Shown: positions 15,644-24,526, counted from the first letter of the stretch. The stretch is DNA of 64,000 bases from Psychrobacter sp. 28M-43 (GCF_014770435.1 NZ_CP061739.1:992001-1056000), one strand, 5' to 3'. Numbers and translations are program-made. Notes: a model not told the origin generated them from the letters alone.

Positions 15644-16475
15644 TATCGAAATCAAGACCGAATGGGTCGACAAGGCAGGCGAGGTAATGGAAGTGCTGCA
15701 TGTCGATTATGATAAAGACGAACTTAGGTTTAAATGGCTTAACAATCCAAATCGCACAAAAGAAAGAGTTATATCTATCGACAAGTTCCTCCGTTACGCT
15801 GTGCCAGTTGTCCGAGCGCAAGAAGTGTCGGATAAGCCTGAGCCAGTAAAAGAAAATCCTGCTAAGCCAGGGCAGCAGTTTATTTCTGTATGGGATGGTG
15901 AGTCACAACTTAACTTTGGTCAGTCTCCAAACCTGCAGCTATCAAATCAAGACTGGTTAGAGCAAGGCATGCATGCCAAGACTGTTAAGTTTAATATTGG
16001 TTCCGGTGGATTACCGCCAGAAGTAAACTGGGAAGACCATTGTGCTGCTATCGCTATGATTGATGACAAGCCAGCCAAGGCGCTGGCAAGTATATTGCTA
16101 TGGGGTAGCGACACTAACTGGAATTGGTCACGTCATTTCGATGAGGTCGTACAGTATCTGGCAGCCAATATGATTGAGCGCTGCAATAAAGATAAGCGTG
16201 CTGCACCGCAGGCATGTACTCATAGCCTGCCTGAGCTGGCACGACTGATGGCACGTATGGTGTTGCATTTTGAATTGTACGAGCTGTGGGATATATACAC
16301 AGTGAAAGGTCGGTTGCAGTTCTCAGGAATAGAAGTAAAGGCTAGTTCTTATACAACATTATGGGTACGGTATCAGCGTCAAATAATGGACGATCTTATT
16401 GATATGGTATGCACGGCTGATCAGTATATCAGTAGCTATCGCGGGCAGCTTAACAAGGTAGATGATAACGCTTGA
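15636..16475 (+). CDS. Phage protein of unknown function, last gene of early operon
   Basis: 279 aa from ATG 15636, which overlaps the dNMP kinase stop. Two parts are visible. The N-terminal 60 residues look like a small beta domain (VLHVDYDKDELRFKWLN), and after a Pro-rich linker there is a helical domain with Trp-rich stretches (WGSDTNWNWSRHFDEVVQYL, LHFELYELWDIYTVKG). The place, last before a terminator and ahead of packaging genes, is where lambda-type phages keep a late regulator (Q). No Q motif is seen, so this is only a positional idea. Confidence 0.6.
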   Translation: MTNIEIKTEWVDKAGEVMEVLHVDYDKDELRFKWLNNPNRTKERVISIDKFLRYAVPVVRAQEVSDKPEPVKENPAKPGQQFISVWDGESQLNFGQSPNLQLSNQDWLEQGMHAKTVKFNIGSGGLPPEVNWEDHCAAIAMIDDKPAKALASILLWGSDTNWNWSRHFDEVVQYLAANMIERCNKDKRAAPQACTHSLPELARLMARMVLHFELYELWDIYTVKGRLQFSGIEVKASSYTTLWVRYQRQIMDDLIDMVCTADQYISSYRGQLNKVDDNA

Positions 16476-16750
16476 CGCACCGTGCCAGATTAGGGTAGTA
16501 TTTGTCATACTGCTAAATGGTAACAGATAAAGCAGAATATAAAAGACGATAGCTTAATTGCTCTCGTCTTTTTTTATACCTGATTGATTTAGCCACAGTC
16601 AGCACATGCCATAGAGACACCCGCCAGCAGGTGGCACTGCAAACCAAATCGAAGTCTTCATGGTACAATTACCATTGCATGTGGTGGTTATTGTTATCGT
16701 GCAAGGCGAACGTAGCTGCTTATTTATTGACTACTAGTTAAGGTTAATCC
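16476..16750. other. Intergenic region after early operon
   Basis: Holds the terminator at 16541-16576. The remaining 170 bases before 16751 contain no ORF with a good start and must include any late promoter. TTTATTGACT near 16720 is the only -35-like word noticed. Confidence 0.4.
16541..16576 (+). terminator. Terminator of the early rightward operon
   Basis: AAGACGATAG / CTCTCGTCTT stem with one mismatch and a 9-base loop, followed by TTTTTTT. Confidence 0.85.
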
Positions 16751-16954
16751 ATGTCAAATAAAGATTGTAGCGCTGAATATGTAGAAACAATCCAGTCTAT
16801 CAGGTCGGATGTCAGAGATTTAAGGTTCATGCTAGCAGACAAGAGCCATGGCTATGAACTAGCTGATGGTCTTTTAGATAAACTGGGAGCGCTTGAGCTT
16901 CTAACATTGCAATTACTCAAAGAGTCTAAGTTAGAAGAAAGCATTATCCCGTAG
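16751..16954 (+). CDS. Small phage protein of unknown function
   Basis: 67 aa (MSNKDCSAEYVETIQSIRSD...), helical and soluble, with AAGG upstream. Its TAG stop (16952-16954) lies inside the acceptor stem of the tRNA that follows. Confidence 0.55.
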   Translation: MSNKDCSAEYVETIQSIRSDVRDLRFMLADKSHGYELADGLLDKLGALELLTLQLLKESKLEESIIP

Positions 16955-17025
16955 GTAGCTCAGCTGGCTAGAGCACTACCTTGACATGGTAGAGGTCGCA
17001 GGTTCGAGTCCTGTCCAATGGGCCA
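16949..17025 (+). tRNA. tRNA-Val (GAC), prophage-encoded
   Basis: Cloverleaf: acceptor CCGTAGG/CCAATGG (one G-U, one A-A mismatch), D arm GCTC...GAGC, anticodon arm CTACC-TTGACAT-GGTAG (anticodon GAC), T arm GCAGG-TTCGAGT-CCTGT, encoded CCA. The C1-G72 pair and G discriminator are unusual for Val. It may be degenerating, or serve another charging identity. Confidence 0.8.
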
Positions 17026-17033
17026 AAGCATTC

Positions 17034-17100
17034 TGGCACCCTCATTCATGACGGTGCCAAATATTCCTTACCCACGTTAGAAATAGCGTGGGCTTTTTTA
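17034..17100 (+). terminator. Hairpin plus terminator after the tRNA
   Basis: A GGCACC/GGTGCC hairpin (17036-17058) is followed by CCCACG (17071-17076) / CGTGGG (17087-17092) and CTTTTTTA. The second is a standard rho-independent terminator; the first may assist tRNA 3' processing. Confidence 0.7.
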
Positions 17101-17130
17101 TGTCTAACGTTTGGTAGCGAGGCTGTTGTT

Positions 17131-17349
17131 ATGCGATACGAGTGCACAAGCGAAACGCTGTATAACAACTACCGAACAGGCGAAACGCTAGAGTATAGAG
17201 ACTCAAACCTGAAGCTACTTACTGCTAGAGCTAACAATGGTAACAGCGATGCTAAGAAGTGCATGGCTTTGATTGAGCCTGATAATAATAAATGGAAACC
17301 AAAGTCATGCCGTCCACACCTTGCCGTCAATACCGATGCCCGAACTTAG
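17131..17349 (+). CDS. Small phage protein of unknown function
   Basis: 72 aa (MRYECTSETLYNNYRTGETLEYRDSNL...), hydrophilic. It overlaps the HNH gene that follows in another frame. No motif was recognised and the SD is weak. Confidence 0.45.
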   Translation: MRYECTSETLYNNYRTGETLEYRDSNLKLLTARANNGNSDAKKCMALIEPDNNKWKPKSCRPHLAVNTDART

Positions 17350-17651
17350 TTAAACGAAAAGACAAAGGATACTGTGATGAGCATGCAGACCAACGAAGCA
17401 ACTGGACCAAGCGACCAGACAGAACAGGCAGCACAACCAAGCGAGGTTATGGACATGCTTGGCGCAAGATTCGTGCGCAAGTACTTGATCGTGATGGTCG
17501 TCTTTGCGTGGCTTGTAAGCGCTCAAGTAGATACGTGCCAGCCACCGATGTCGATCACATAATTAATAAGGCAAACGGAGGTACAGACGAGCTTGAAAAC
17601 CTCCAATCACTGTGTCGTAAGTGCCATAGGTCAAAGACAGCTAATGAGTAA
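17307..17651 (+). CDS. HNH endonuclease of the packaging module
   Basis: 114 aa from ATG 17307 (MPSTPCRQYRCPNLV, the usual start of this family; ATG 17292 is the alternative). A first Cys cluster is followed by YGHAWRKIRAQVLDRDGRLCVACK, then ATDVDHIINKANGGTDELENLQSLCRKCHRSKT, the zinc-stabilised HNH fold with the catalytic DH pair. HNH proteins beside P27-type terminases assist cos cleavage and packaging in HK97-like phages. Confidence 0.88.
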   Translation: MPSTPCRQYRCPNLVKRKDKGYCDEHADQRSNWTKRPDRTGSTTKRGYGHAWRKIRAQVLDRDGRLCVACKRSSRYVPATDVDHIINKANGGTDELENLQSLCRKCHRSKTANE

Positions 17652-17662
17652 GGTTAATAGAT

Positions 17663-18307
17663 ATGCCGTCATATAAGTATGTAACTTGCGAGTGGTGCAA
17701 GCACAGCGTTAAGCGCCACGTAAGAGGCACAAGAGATGCTGGCAAGTTCTGTTCACGTGAATGTTCTTATGCAAGCGCGACCAACATGAAGTTAGAGCGG
17801 CAATCTTTAGAGCGACTAATAAAGAAGCAACGCAAGCGAGCAGCTAAAGCAGCCAAAGAAGCAAGACAAGCACAAGCTGTGTTAGAACGCATGCAATATA
17901 TTGATGAAGCTCTTAATTGCGTATGCAAGTCTTGTGATATTTCATTTAAACAAAAGACTCATATGGGGAAAAAAGAGGCTTACTGCACGGTTTGCGCAGA
18001 AGAAGTGCGCACTAAGGCTGATAAAAAACAGAATCGTATATGTAAATCAAGACGTCGTGCAAGGATAAGAAAAACAAAGAATGAACGTATAGACCCAATA
18101 GATGTATTTAATACTGCTGATTGGACTTGCTACCTATGTGGCAATCTTACACCTGAGGTATTACGTGGCAGCTATGACAATCGTGCGCCAGAGTTAGACC
18201 ATATCATTCCATTGTCTAAAGGCGGCACACATACGATGGATAATGTGGCTTGTTGCTGTAGAAAATGCAACAACATTAAGGGTGATAACTTACCCTCTAC
18301 CCCATAG
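17663..18307 (+). CDS. Second HNH endonuclease, possibly homing-like
   Basis: 214 aa. N-terminal zinc cluster (CEWCKHSVKRHVRG...FCSRECS), a basic helical arm (about 45-80, Lys/Ala/Arg rich), a middle CKSCDISFKQ...CTVC cluster and a C-terminal HNH (WTCYLCGNLTPEV...PELDHIIPLSKGGTHTMDNVACCCRKCNNIKG). The extra DNA-binding fingers and basic arm resemble free-standing homing HNH enzymes. It sits between the first HNH gene and TerS, where such genes often insert. Confidence 0.8.
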   Translation: MPSYKYVTCEWCKHSVKRHVRGTRDAGKFCSRECSYASATNMKLERQSLERLIKKQRKRAAKAAKEARQAQAVLERMQYIDEALNCVCKSCDISFKQKTHMGKKEAYCTVCAEEVRTKADKKQNRICKSRRRARIRKTKNERIDPIDVFNTADWTCYLCGNLTPEVLRGSYDNRAPELDHIIPLSKGGTHTMDNVACCCRKCNNIKGDNLPSTP

Positions 18308-18422
18308 GGCACATCAATCCTTCAGCCGGAAGCCCCGTGTGACCGCCATCCAAGTCACATTTTTACGACCGCGAAATTAAAAACTTAGGTTGAAAGCAAA
18401 ACTTAAAAAATTGGAGATTGAG
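18308..18422. other. Short intergenic region before TerS, candidate cos region
   Basis: 115 bases with a GC-rich patch (AGCCGGAAGCCCCG) and a TGTGAC/GTCACA dyad (18338-18343, 18354-18359) directly before the terminase genes. HK97-type cos sites commonly lie here. No cleavage site can be fixed from sequence alone. Confidence 0.3.
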
Positions 18423-18899
18423 ATGGGCGGCGTTGCAACGGTACCAGGTCGTGGTCGCAAGCCAAAACCCACGAAGCAAAAACAGCTAGCGGGTAATCCC
18501 GGTAAGCGTGCACTGAATAATAATGAACCTGAATTTACTAAGCTCACCAAAGTTGATGCCCCTGCTTGGATGCCTGATATCGCTATTGGTATGTGGGAAA
18601 CCATCGTCCCTGATTTATTAGCTAATGATGTTTTGACGGTACCGGATTTGCATAACGTTGAATCATTTTGCATGGCATATTGTCGCTGGCGTGAAGCTGA
18701 ACAAGATATTAATGAGAATGGCATTACCATTCATACTGAAAAAACGGTGATTAAAAACCCAGCGGTAACAGTAGTCAATGAAGCCAAACGTCAGATGGTG
18801 CAGTTTGGTAGCTTGCTTGGACTTGACCCCTCAAGTAGACAGCGATTAATGGGACCTAAACCAAATGAAAACCAAGGCAATCCATTTGCCGACTTATAA
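18423..18899 (+). CDS. Terminase small subunit (P27 family)
   Basis: 158 aa from ATG 18423 with GGAG upstream; an upstream TTG would add 11 residues. GRGRKPKPTKQKQLAGNPGKRALNNNEPEF is the typical P27 N-terminus, followed by helices (AWMPDIAIGMWETIVPDLLANDVLTVPD) and the C-terminal LGLDPSSRQRLMG. It binds the packaging site and delivers DNA to TerL. Confidence 0.93.
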   Translation: MGGVATVPGRGRKPKPTKQKQLAGNPGKRALNNNEPEFTKLTKVDAPAWMPDIAIGMWETIVPDLLANDVLTVPDLHNVESFCMAYCRWREAEQDINENGITIHTEKTVIKNPAVTVVNEAKRQMVQFGSLLGLDPSSRQRLMGPKPNENQGNPFADL

Positions 18900-18913
18900 A
18901 CTTAGGAGTTTTT

Positions 18914-19009
18914 ATGATAAATAAATCTCGTGCGCTCAGAGCGATTTTAATATTAGTGGACATCGCTTTTGTTGCTTATACAAAGTGTCGCAATAAAAAC
19001 AAACCATGA
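18914..19009 (+). CDS. Very small membrane peptide
   Basis: 31 aa (MINKSRALRAILILVDIAFV...), with TAGGAG seven bases before the ATG. One membrane helix. It lies between TerS and TerL and is followed by an ACCGCT/AGCGGT hairpin (19009-19024). It is supported by the SD and packing only. Confidence 0.45.
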   Translation: MINKSRALRAILILVDIAFVAYTKCRNKNKP

Positions 19010-19061
19010 CCGCTACTAAGCGGTTTCTTTAAACCTAAAACAAAAGACAAGAAACTATGAA

Positions 19062-20765
19062 ATGGCCCGCACTAAATACACCAATGTTGCTAAAGCTGAA
19101 AAGTATGCACGCGACGTTGTTGCGGGCAAAACCATCGCATGTAAGTGGGTAACGCTAGCATGCCAACGTCACCTTGATGACAAGAAAGCCAGTCGCTCAA
19201 AGGATTTTCCGTACAAGTTTGACCCTGCAAAAGCTGAAAAAATAGCCAAGTTTATCCAGTTGCTGCCGCACACCAAGGGCAAGTGGGCACAAGAACGCTT
19301 ATTGATTACGCTCGAGCCTTGGCAGTTATTCAGTATCTGCATTCCGTTTGGCTGGATTCACAAGAAAACTAAGCTGCGTCGCTATACACGCGTCATTATT
19401 TTTGTGCCACGTAAGAACGGTAAGTCAATCATTGCTGCTGGTATCGGCTTGTATATGTTCGTCGCTGATGGTGAGTTTGGTGCTGAAGTCTATTCAGGTG
19501 CAACCACTGAGAAGCAAGCATGGGAAGTATTCCGACCTGCTAAGCAAATGGTTGACCGCACACCACAAATGAAAGAGTGGTATGGCATTGAATCCAATGC
19601 CTCAAACATGAATGTATCGCGTGATGGTAGCCGATTCGAACCAATCATTGGTACACCAGGTGACGGTTCAAGTCCGTCTTGTGCGTTGGTTGATGAATAC
19701 CATGAGCACAAAGACAGCACATTGTACGACACGATGGAAACAGGCATGGGTTCGCGTGAGCAGCCAATGATGGTCGTTATCACCACTGCCGGTAGCGGTA
19801 TTGGTGGACCATGCTACATGCTAATTCGTGACGCACAAAAAATGCTTGAAGGTGTGATGGATATCCCTGATATGTGGGCGATGATCTATACCAAAGACGA
19901 ACATGACGACTGGACAAGCGAGCTTGCGCTACGCAAAGCCAATCCAAACTACGATATATCAGTCAGCGGCGACTTCTTAGAAGCGCGGTGCCGTGATGCT
20001 GTGCAATCTGCACGTAAGCAAAACACCTTTAGAACCAAGCACGTCAATGAATTTGTCGGTGCCAAGTCTGCTTGGATGAATATGTCTAAGTGGAATCAAG
20101 CGCCGGCACGTTTATCTCTTGATGAATTACAGGGCCGTCCGTGTTATATCGGCCTCGATTTGGCAACTAAGATTGATATGGTCGCCAAAATTATGGTCTT
20201 TCCTCCGTATGGTGGGGATCCTAATTACCACGTCCATGGCAAGTACTACATTCCAGAAGCACGTCTCTACGAAGAGGGCGAGGTTAATAGTGAGCGGTAC
20301 CAAGAGTGGGACAAGCTTGGCTTGCTTACTGTGACTGATGGTGAGGTCATTCAGTTCTCAGTGATTGAAGATGACATCCGCGATGACATGGCGACTCACG
20401 ATGTGCAAGAGGTGGCGTTTGACCCATGGCAGGCCGCACAGCTCGCTCAAAACATGGAGAACGATGGCGTAACAATGGTTGAGATACGCCATACCGTTCA
20501 AATGATATCTGAACCCATGAAAGAGATGGAAGCGCTGGTGTTATCACAGCGATGGGCGCATGGCGATTGCCCAATTATGACTTGGATGATATCGAACGTG
20601 ACTGCCACCTTAGATAAAAAAGACAATATCTATCCAAACAAAGAGCGACCAGAAAACAAGATTGATGGGCCAGTTGCTGGAATCATGGCGTTGGCGCGTG
20701 CGACGGTACATGACCATGACGCTGGCAACTTAAACGACTTTCTAATGGACCCAATTATCGCATGA
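19062..20765 (+). CDS. Terminase large subunit
   Basis: 567 aa. ATPase domain with Walker A VPRKNGKS (about 115-122), Walker B-type CALVDEYHEH and the coupling motif VITTAGSG. The C-terminal RNase H-like nuclease has YIGLDLATKIDM (Asp), EVAFDPWQAAQL and a final acidic cluster with DGPVAGIMALARA. It translocates DNA and cuts it at cos. Its stop overlaps the portal start (ATGA). Confidence 0.95.
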   Translation: MARTKYTNVAKAEKYARDVVAGKTIACKWVTLACQRHLDDKKASRSKDFPYKFDPAKAEKIAKFIQLLPHTKGKWAQERLLITLEPWQLFSICIPFGWIHKKTKLRRYTRVIIFVPRKNGKSIIAAGIGLYMFVADGEFGAEVYSGATTEKQAWEVFRPAKQMVDRTPQMKEWYGIESNASNMNVSRDGSRFEPIIGTPGDGSSPSCALVDEYHEHKDSTLYDTMETGMGSREQPMMVVITTAGSGIGGPCYMLIRDAQKMLEGVMDIPDMWAMIYTKDEHDDWTSELALRKANPNYDISVSGDFLEARCRDAVQSARKQNTFRTKHVNEFVGAKSAWMNMSKWNQAPARLSLDELQGRPCYIGLDLATKIDMVAKIMVFPPYGGDPNYHVHGKYYIPEARLYEEGEVNSERYQEWDKLGLLTVTDGEVIQFSVIEDDIRDDMATHDVQEVAFDPWQAAQLAQNMENDGVTMVEIRHTVQMISEPMKEMEALVLSQRWAHGDCPIMTWMISNVTATLDKKDNIYPNKERPENKIDGPVAGIMALARATVHDHDAGNLNDFLMDPIIA

Positions 20766-22012
20766 GTACACTTAATGACAGCAACTGGTGGTCACGATTC
20801 AGAGGTTCGTGGCGTAATGACAGCCGCCTAGACAAGGGAGATACTTCTACGCCTTTTACGGGTGGCAGTACTGCTGGTGGCAATAGCATCAGCCCAGACA
20901 AAGCAATGAAGCTTGCTACTGTGTGGGCGTGTGTCCGATTGCGTAGTGAAACCATCGCTTCATTGCCATTTCATCTTCGTGACGAAAAAAAAGACCTAGC
21001 AAAAGACCATCCTTTATATCGAATTTTGCATGATCAGCCCAACGCCGACATGACTGCTAGTGAGTTTTGGGAGGCTATGGTTGCTTCTCAAGAGCTTGAT
21101 GGTAATGGTTACGCGCTAATACTCAGAAACACCTTAAAAACAGTCATCGCTTTAGAGTTTTTAGACCCAGAACATATGCACGTAAGCCGCAGCAAGATGG
21201 GCAAAATTGATTACACATATAAGAAAGGTACTAAGGATGAAGTTGTTTATGACGAAGAAGACATCCTACACCTAAAGGGCTTTTCTCTTGACGGCTTGGT
21301 TGGTTTGTCTGCTATCAAATATCAGTCCGATGTCATTGGTGGTCAGATTGATGCAAACAATGCGGCCAATTCTGAATTTAAAAACAATCTCAAAGCTGGT
21401 GGCTTTCTTAAGACTGGTGAAAAAACGCTCAACAAAGAACAGCGTGAACGCTTACGCCAGAACTTAGCGACATTTGGTGAGCCTCAGAATGCTGGCAAGT
21501 GGATGGTACTTGAATCTGGTATGGAACCAGCCAGTGCTTCACATGTACGTATTAGTGCACAAGATGCTCAGTTGCTTGAAAACCGCCGCTTTGGTATCGA
21601 AGAGATATGTCGAACTTTTAAAACCCCGCCACAGCTTATCTATCATATGGATAAGGCGTCGTCATGGGCATCCAGCCTTGAGCAAATGAACTTGGGTTAT
21701 TTGACGTATGGATTACGGCCAACACTGGTACGTATTGAGCAGATGGTCACGCGCAAGCTGCTGACACCTGAAGAACGAAAAAAATACTCACCGAAGTTTT
21801 CTGTTGAGGGTTTGTTGCGGGCAGATAGTGCCGCTCGTTCAGGGTTCTATAGCACCTTACTCCAAAATGGCGTAATGACACGTAACGAGGTACGAGCCTT
21901 AGAAGATCTGCCTGCACATACTGGCGCTGATCAGTTGACGGTGCAGCTCAATCTTACCCCTATTGAATTACTAGGACGAACCAATGAGCAAACTAAAGAC
22001 AAAACAGATTAG
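20762..22012 (+). CDS. HK97-family portal protein
   Basis: 416 aa. AMKLATVWACVRLRSETIASLPFHL, HPLYRILHDQPNADMTASEFWEAMV and the later GIEEICRTFKTPPQLIYHMDKASSWASSLEQMNLGYLTYGLRPTLVRIEQM are typical of the HK97 gp3 portal. Twelve copies form the vertex through which DNA enters. Its 3' end overlaps the protease gene by 29 bases. Confidence 0.95.
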   Translation: MSTLNDSNWWSRFRGSWRNDSRLDKGDTSTPFTGGSTAGGNSISPDKAMKLATVWACVRLRSETIASLPFHLRDEKKDLAKDHPLYRILHDQPNADMTASEFWEAMVASQELDGNGYALILRNTLKTVIALEFLDPEHMHVSRSKMGKIDYTYKKGTKDEVVYDEEDILHLKGFSLDGLVGLSAIKYQSDVIGGQIDANNAANSEFKNNLKAGGFLKTGEKTLNKEQRERLRQNLATFGEPQNAGKWMVLESGMEPASASHVRISAQDAQLLENRRFGIEEICRTFKTPPQLIYHMDKASSWASSLEQMNLGYLTYGLRPTLVRIEQMVTRKLLTPEERKKYSPKFSVEGLLRADSAARSGFYSTLLQNGVMTRNEVRALEDLPAHTGADQLTVQLNLTPIELLGRTNEQTKDKTD

Positions 22013-22661
22013 CTTTGATGTAAAAGCTATCGAAGATGATGGCACGTTTAGCGGTTACTGCAGCGTGTTTGATGTTGAAGATAGTTATGGTGATGTCGTA
22101 AAGGCTGGCGCTTATGCTGAGACCATTAAAGAATGGGCAGAGAAAGGCAAAATGCCGCCGGTTCTTTGGCAGCATGGGCGTGGGGATGTTATCGGCGTAT
22201 GGACCAAGCTTGTTGAAGATGAAAAAGGTTTGTATGGCGAGGGGCGCTTACTAATTAAAGATGTTACGAAAGCACGTGAAGCTCATGCATTGATGAAGCA
22301 TGGCGCTATTGACGGTCTGTCAATTGGCTACCGCGTAAGAAAGTGGTCGTTCAACGAAGAAGACGGCGTGCTTGAGTTATTGGATATTGATTTAAAAGAA
22401 ATCAGTATTGTGACATTCCCTGCCAATGAAGACAGCCTTGTCGATAACATAAAATCTATTTTAGAAAGCGGCGATATTCCGTCACTACCCGAATTTGAGA
22501 AGTTCCTGCGTGATGCTGGTGGCTTCTCAAAATCGCAAGCCACTGCCATAGCTGGGCATGGTCTGCGCTCATTGATTCAGGGCGAGCCTGAAGCAAAAAA
22601 ATTAGCTAATGACGCCAGTGAAACATTGGCAATCTTACAACGCATTAATAGGAATGTTTAA
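21984..22661 (+). CDS. HK97-family prohead protease
   Basis: 225 aa. FSGYCSVFDVEDSYGDVVKAGAY, MPPVLWQHGRGDVIGVW (catalytic His), DGLSIGYRV (catalytic Ser) and LKEISIVTFPAN match the U35 prohead protease. The C-terminal third (GDIPSLPEFEKFLRDAGGFSKSQATAIAGHGL) is a recognised tail of the family. It cleaves the capsid delta domain. Confidence 0.95.
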   Translation: MSKLKTKQISFDVKAIEDDGTFSGYCSVFDVEDSYGDVVKAGAYAETIKEWAEKGKMPPVLWQHGRGDVIGVWTKLVEDEKGLYGEGRLLIKDVTKAREAHALMKHGAIDGLSIGYRVRKWSFNEEDGVLELLDIDLKEISIVTFPANEDSLVDNIKSILESGDIPSLPEFEKFLRDAGGFSKSQATAIAGHGLRSLIQGEPEAKKLANDASETLAILQRINRNV

Positions 22662-22662
22662 T

Positions 22663-23850
22663 ATGACTGATGAAACTAAAGCGCTCGCCACTGAGTTGGA
22701 AAAGGCCACGGGCAAAGTAAATGAATTGGGCGTTGAGCTCAAAGGCCGTATGGAAAAAGGTGAAAAAGGTATCAACGATCTAAAAGACCAGGTCGATGAA
22801 GCGCTGACGTTAATGAACGAAGCCAAAACTCGCCTTGATGAAGTCGAACAGAAACAAGCGCGCCGCGGCGATGACGGTAAAGTTGAGCAAAAATCACTTG
22901 GTCAGCAAATGTATGAAAGCGAACAGTTTAAGTCGTTTGCTGAAAACCCACGCAATGGCAGCCGCGCGACACTACATGTTAAAGACATCACCAGTGCCAC
23001 AACTGCCGCACCTGGTTCTGCTGGCGCGTTAACTACGCCGCAAACTGTGCCAGGCATTGTGGCGCCACCAAACCAAGTACTGCATATTCGTGACTTGATT
23101 GCATCTGGTACTACCAATAGCAATTCCATTGAGTACATTCGCGAAACAGGCTTTACCAATAATGCAGGTGCGCAAACCGCTGAAGGTGCGTTAAAGGCTA
23201 AATCTGATTTGCAGTTTGATGATGAAACAGTGGCAGTTCGTACCATTGCCCACTGGGTTAAAGCGTCTCGCCAAATCTTGGACGATGCTGCGCAGCTTGA
23301 ATCATATATTGGTGGTCGCTTGATGTATGGTTTGAAATTGGTTGAAGACCGTCAGTTGCTTAATGGCGATGGACTAACTGGTAATCTAAAGGGGATTATT
23401 CCACAAGCATCAGTCTTTGCCGATCCTACTGCAATGGCTAGTTATACGGTGATGGATCAGTTGCGACTGGCTCAGCTGCAAGCAGTTATGGCTGAATATC
23501 CAGCAAGTGGTCATGTGTTGAATCCAATTGATTGGGCGATCATGGAATTATCGAAAGATAACGAAGGTCGTTATATTATTGGTAATCCACAAGGTACAGC
23601 ACAACCTACAATGTGGGGTCTGCCTGTCGTTACTACTCAAGCGATGGGTTTTGGCAAGTTCTTAACCGGTGCATTCAACATGGGTGCGCAAGTGTTTGAC
23701 CGCATGCAAGCATCAATTGCTGTTGCTACTGAAAACGAAGATGATTTTGTGAAGAATATGATTACCATTCTTTGTGAAGAGCGCTTGGCGTTAGCTGTTT
23801 ATCGTCCAGAAGCTTTCATCACTGGTACGCTTGCAGCGAAAACGGTGTAA
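22663..23850 (+). CDS. Major capsid protein (HK97 gp5 family)
   Basis: 395 aa from ATG 22663 (AGGAATG upstream; an upstream in-frame start would add 18 residues inside the protease gene). Residues 1-100 are a coiled-coil delta domain (scaffold, removed by the protease). The HK97 fold follows, with PGIVAPPNQVLHIRDLIASGTTNSNSIEYIRE, IAHWVKASRQILDDAAQLESYI and DRQLLNGDG. It is followed by a strong terminator. Confidence 0.95.
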   Translation: MTDETKALATELEKATGKVNELGVELKGRMEKGEKGINDLKDQVDEALTLMNEAKTRLDEVEQKQARRGDDGKVEQKSLGQQMYESEQFKSFAENPRNGSRATLHVKDITSATTAAPGSAGALTTPQTVPGIVAPPNQVLHIRDLIASGTTNSNSIEYIRETGFTNNAGAQTAEGALKAKSDLQFDDETVAVRTIAHWVKASRQILDDAAQLESYIGGRLMYGLKLVEDRQLLNGDGLTGNLKGIIPQASVFADPTAMASYTVMDQLRLAQLQAVMAEYPASGHVLNPIDWAIMELSKDNEGRYIIGNPQGTAQPTMWGLPVVTTQAMGFGKFLTGAFNMGAQVFDRMQASIAVATENEDDFVKNMITILCEERLALAVYRPEAFITGTLAAKTV

Positions 23851-23881
23851 TAGTTAACGAAACTTTTATCCTTAGAAATAA

Positions 23882-23919
23882 AAAACACGCAACCTGTCTA
23901 ACAAGTTGCGTGTTTTTTT
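23882..23919 (+). terminator. Terminator after the capsid gene
   Basis: 12-base perfect stem AAAACACGCAAC (23882-23893) / GTTGCGTGTTTT (23905-23916), loop 11, T run after. It probably sets the high capsid transcript level apart from the connector genes. Confidence 0.9.
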
Positions 23920-23974
23920 ATTAAGCCAAAGCCAGTTTATTAAGCTGATTTTGTCTTACTAACAGGAGCATGTC

Positions 23975-24310
23975 ATGGAATATAAAGTCACTAAGCAGCA
24001 CTGGGGCGACAAACAGTACTTTGAGGGCGATACGCGCGAAGTTAAAAACGACTCAGACGCTAAAGATTTGATGCGTATGGGTATGATTATCGATCCTAAA
24101 GCAGCTGCAGCAGAAAAGAAAAAGGCGGCCGCTGATGCCAAAGCTAAAGCAGACGCTGACGAAGCTGCAGCTAAGGCTAAAAAAGAAGCTGACGAAGCCA
24201 AGGCTAAGGCTGGTGCTGAAAAAGCTGAGAAAGAATCTGATGAGGCAGAGAAGGCAGCGCCTGAAACCAATAACAAGATGGCGAAGAAGCCATCTAACAA
24301 GTCAGAGTAA
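23975..24310 (+). CDS. Phage head-module protein with Ala/Lys-rich coiled coil
   Basis: 111 aa. An N-terminal small beta domain (MEYKVTKQHWGDKQYFEGDTREVKNDSDAKDLMRMGMI) is followed by about 65 residues of Ala/Lys/Glu/Asp repeats, a helical low-complexity tail. It lies between capsid and connectors. The N-terminus resembles short proteins found at this place in other siphoviruses; the role is unknown. Confidence 0.7.
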   Translation: MEYKVTKQHWGDKQYFEGDTREVKNDSDAKDLMRMGMIIDPKAAAAEKKKAAADAKAKADADEAAAKAKKEADEAKAKAGAEKAEKESDEAEKAAPETNNKMAKKPSNKSE

Positions 24311-24316
24311 TTAATT

Positions 24317-24526
24317 ATGTTTATACGTACTTTGAGATACACGATGGTTAATCGGATTTTTCGACAGAGTAATACCACTGTCGAAGTAGATAAGGCCGAA
24401 GGTGAGAAGCTAGTGCAAAAAGGCCATGCTGTTGAAGTCGATGCACCTCATGTTGAGGTAGTAAAAGCGGAAACGCCAAAAACCAAAGCTGCAGCAAAAA
24501 ACGATACCAAAGATAAGGCAGATTAA
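24317..24526 (+). CDS. Small head-module protein, related in style to its neighbour
   Basis: 69 aa (ATG 24317; ATG 24344 possible). FRQSNTTVEVDKAEGEKLVQKGHAVEV is a small beta/helix unit with the same layout as the preceding gene's N-terminus, and it also ends in a Lys/Ala-rich tail. The two may be diverged duplicates. The function is unknown. Confidence 0.6.
   Translation: MFIRTLRYTMVNRIFRQSNTTVEVDKAEGEKLVQKGHAVEVDAPHVEVVKAETPKTKAAAKNDTKDKAD

Noticed and set aside
15315..15821. 168-codon leftward frame
   Set aside because: Antisense to the dNMP kinase and the next gene, which have clear motifs or coupled starts.
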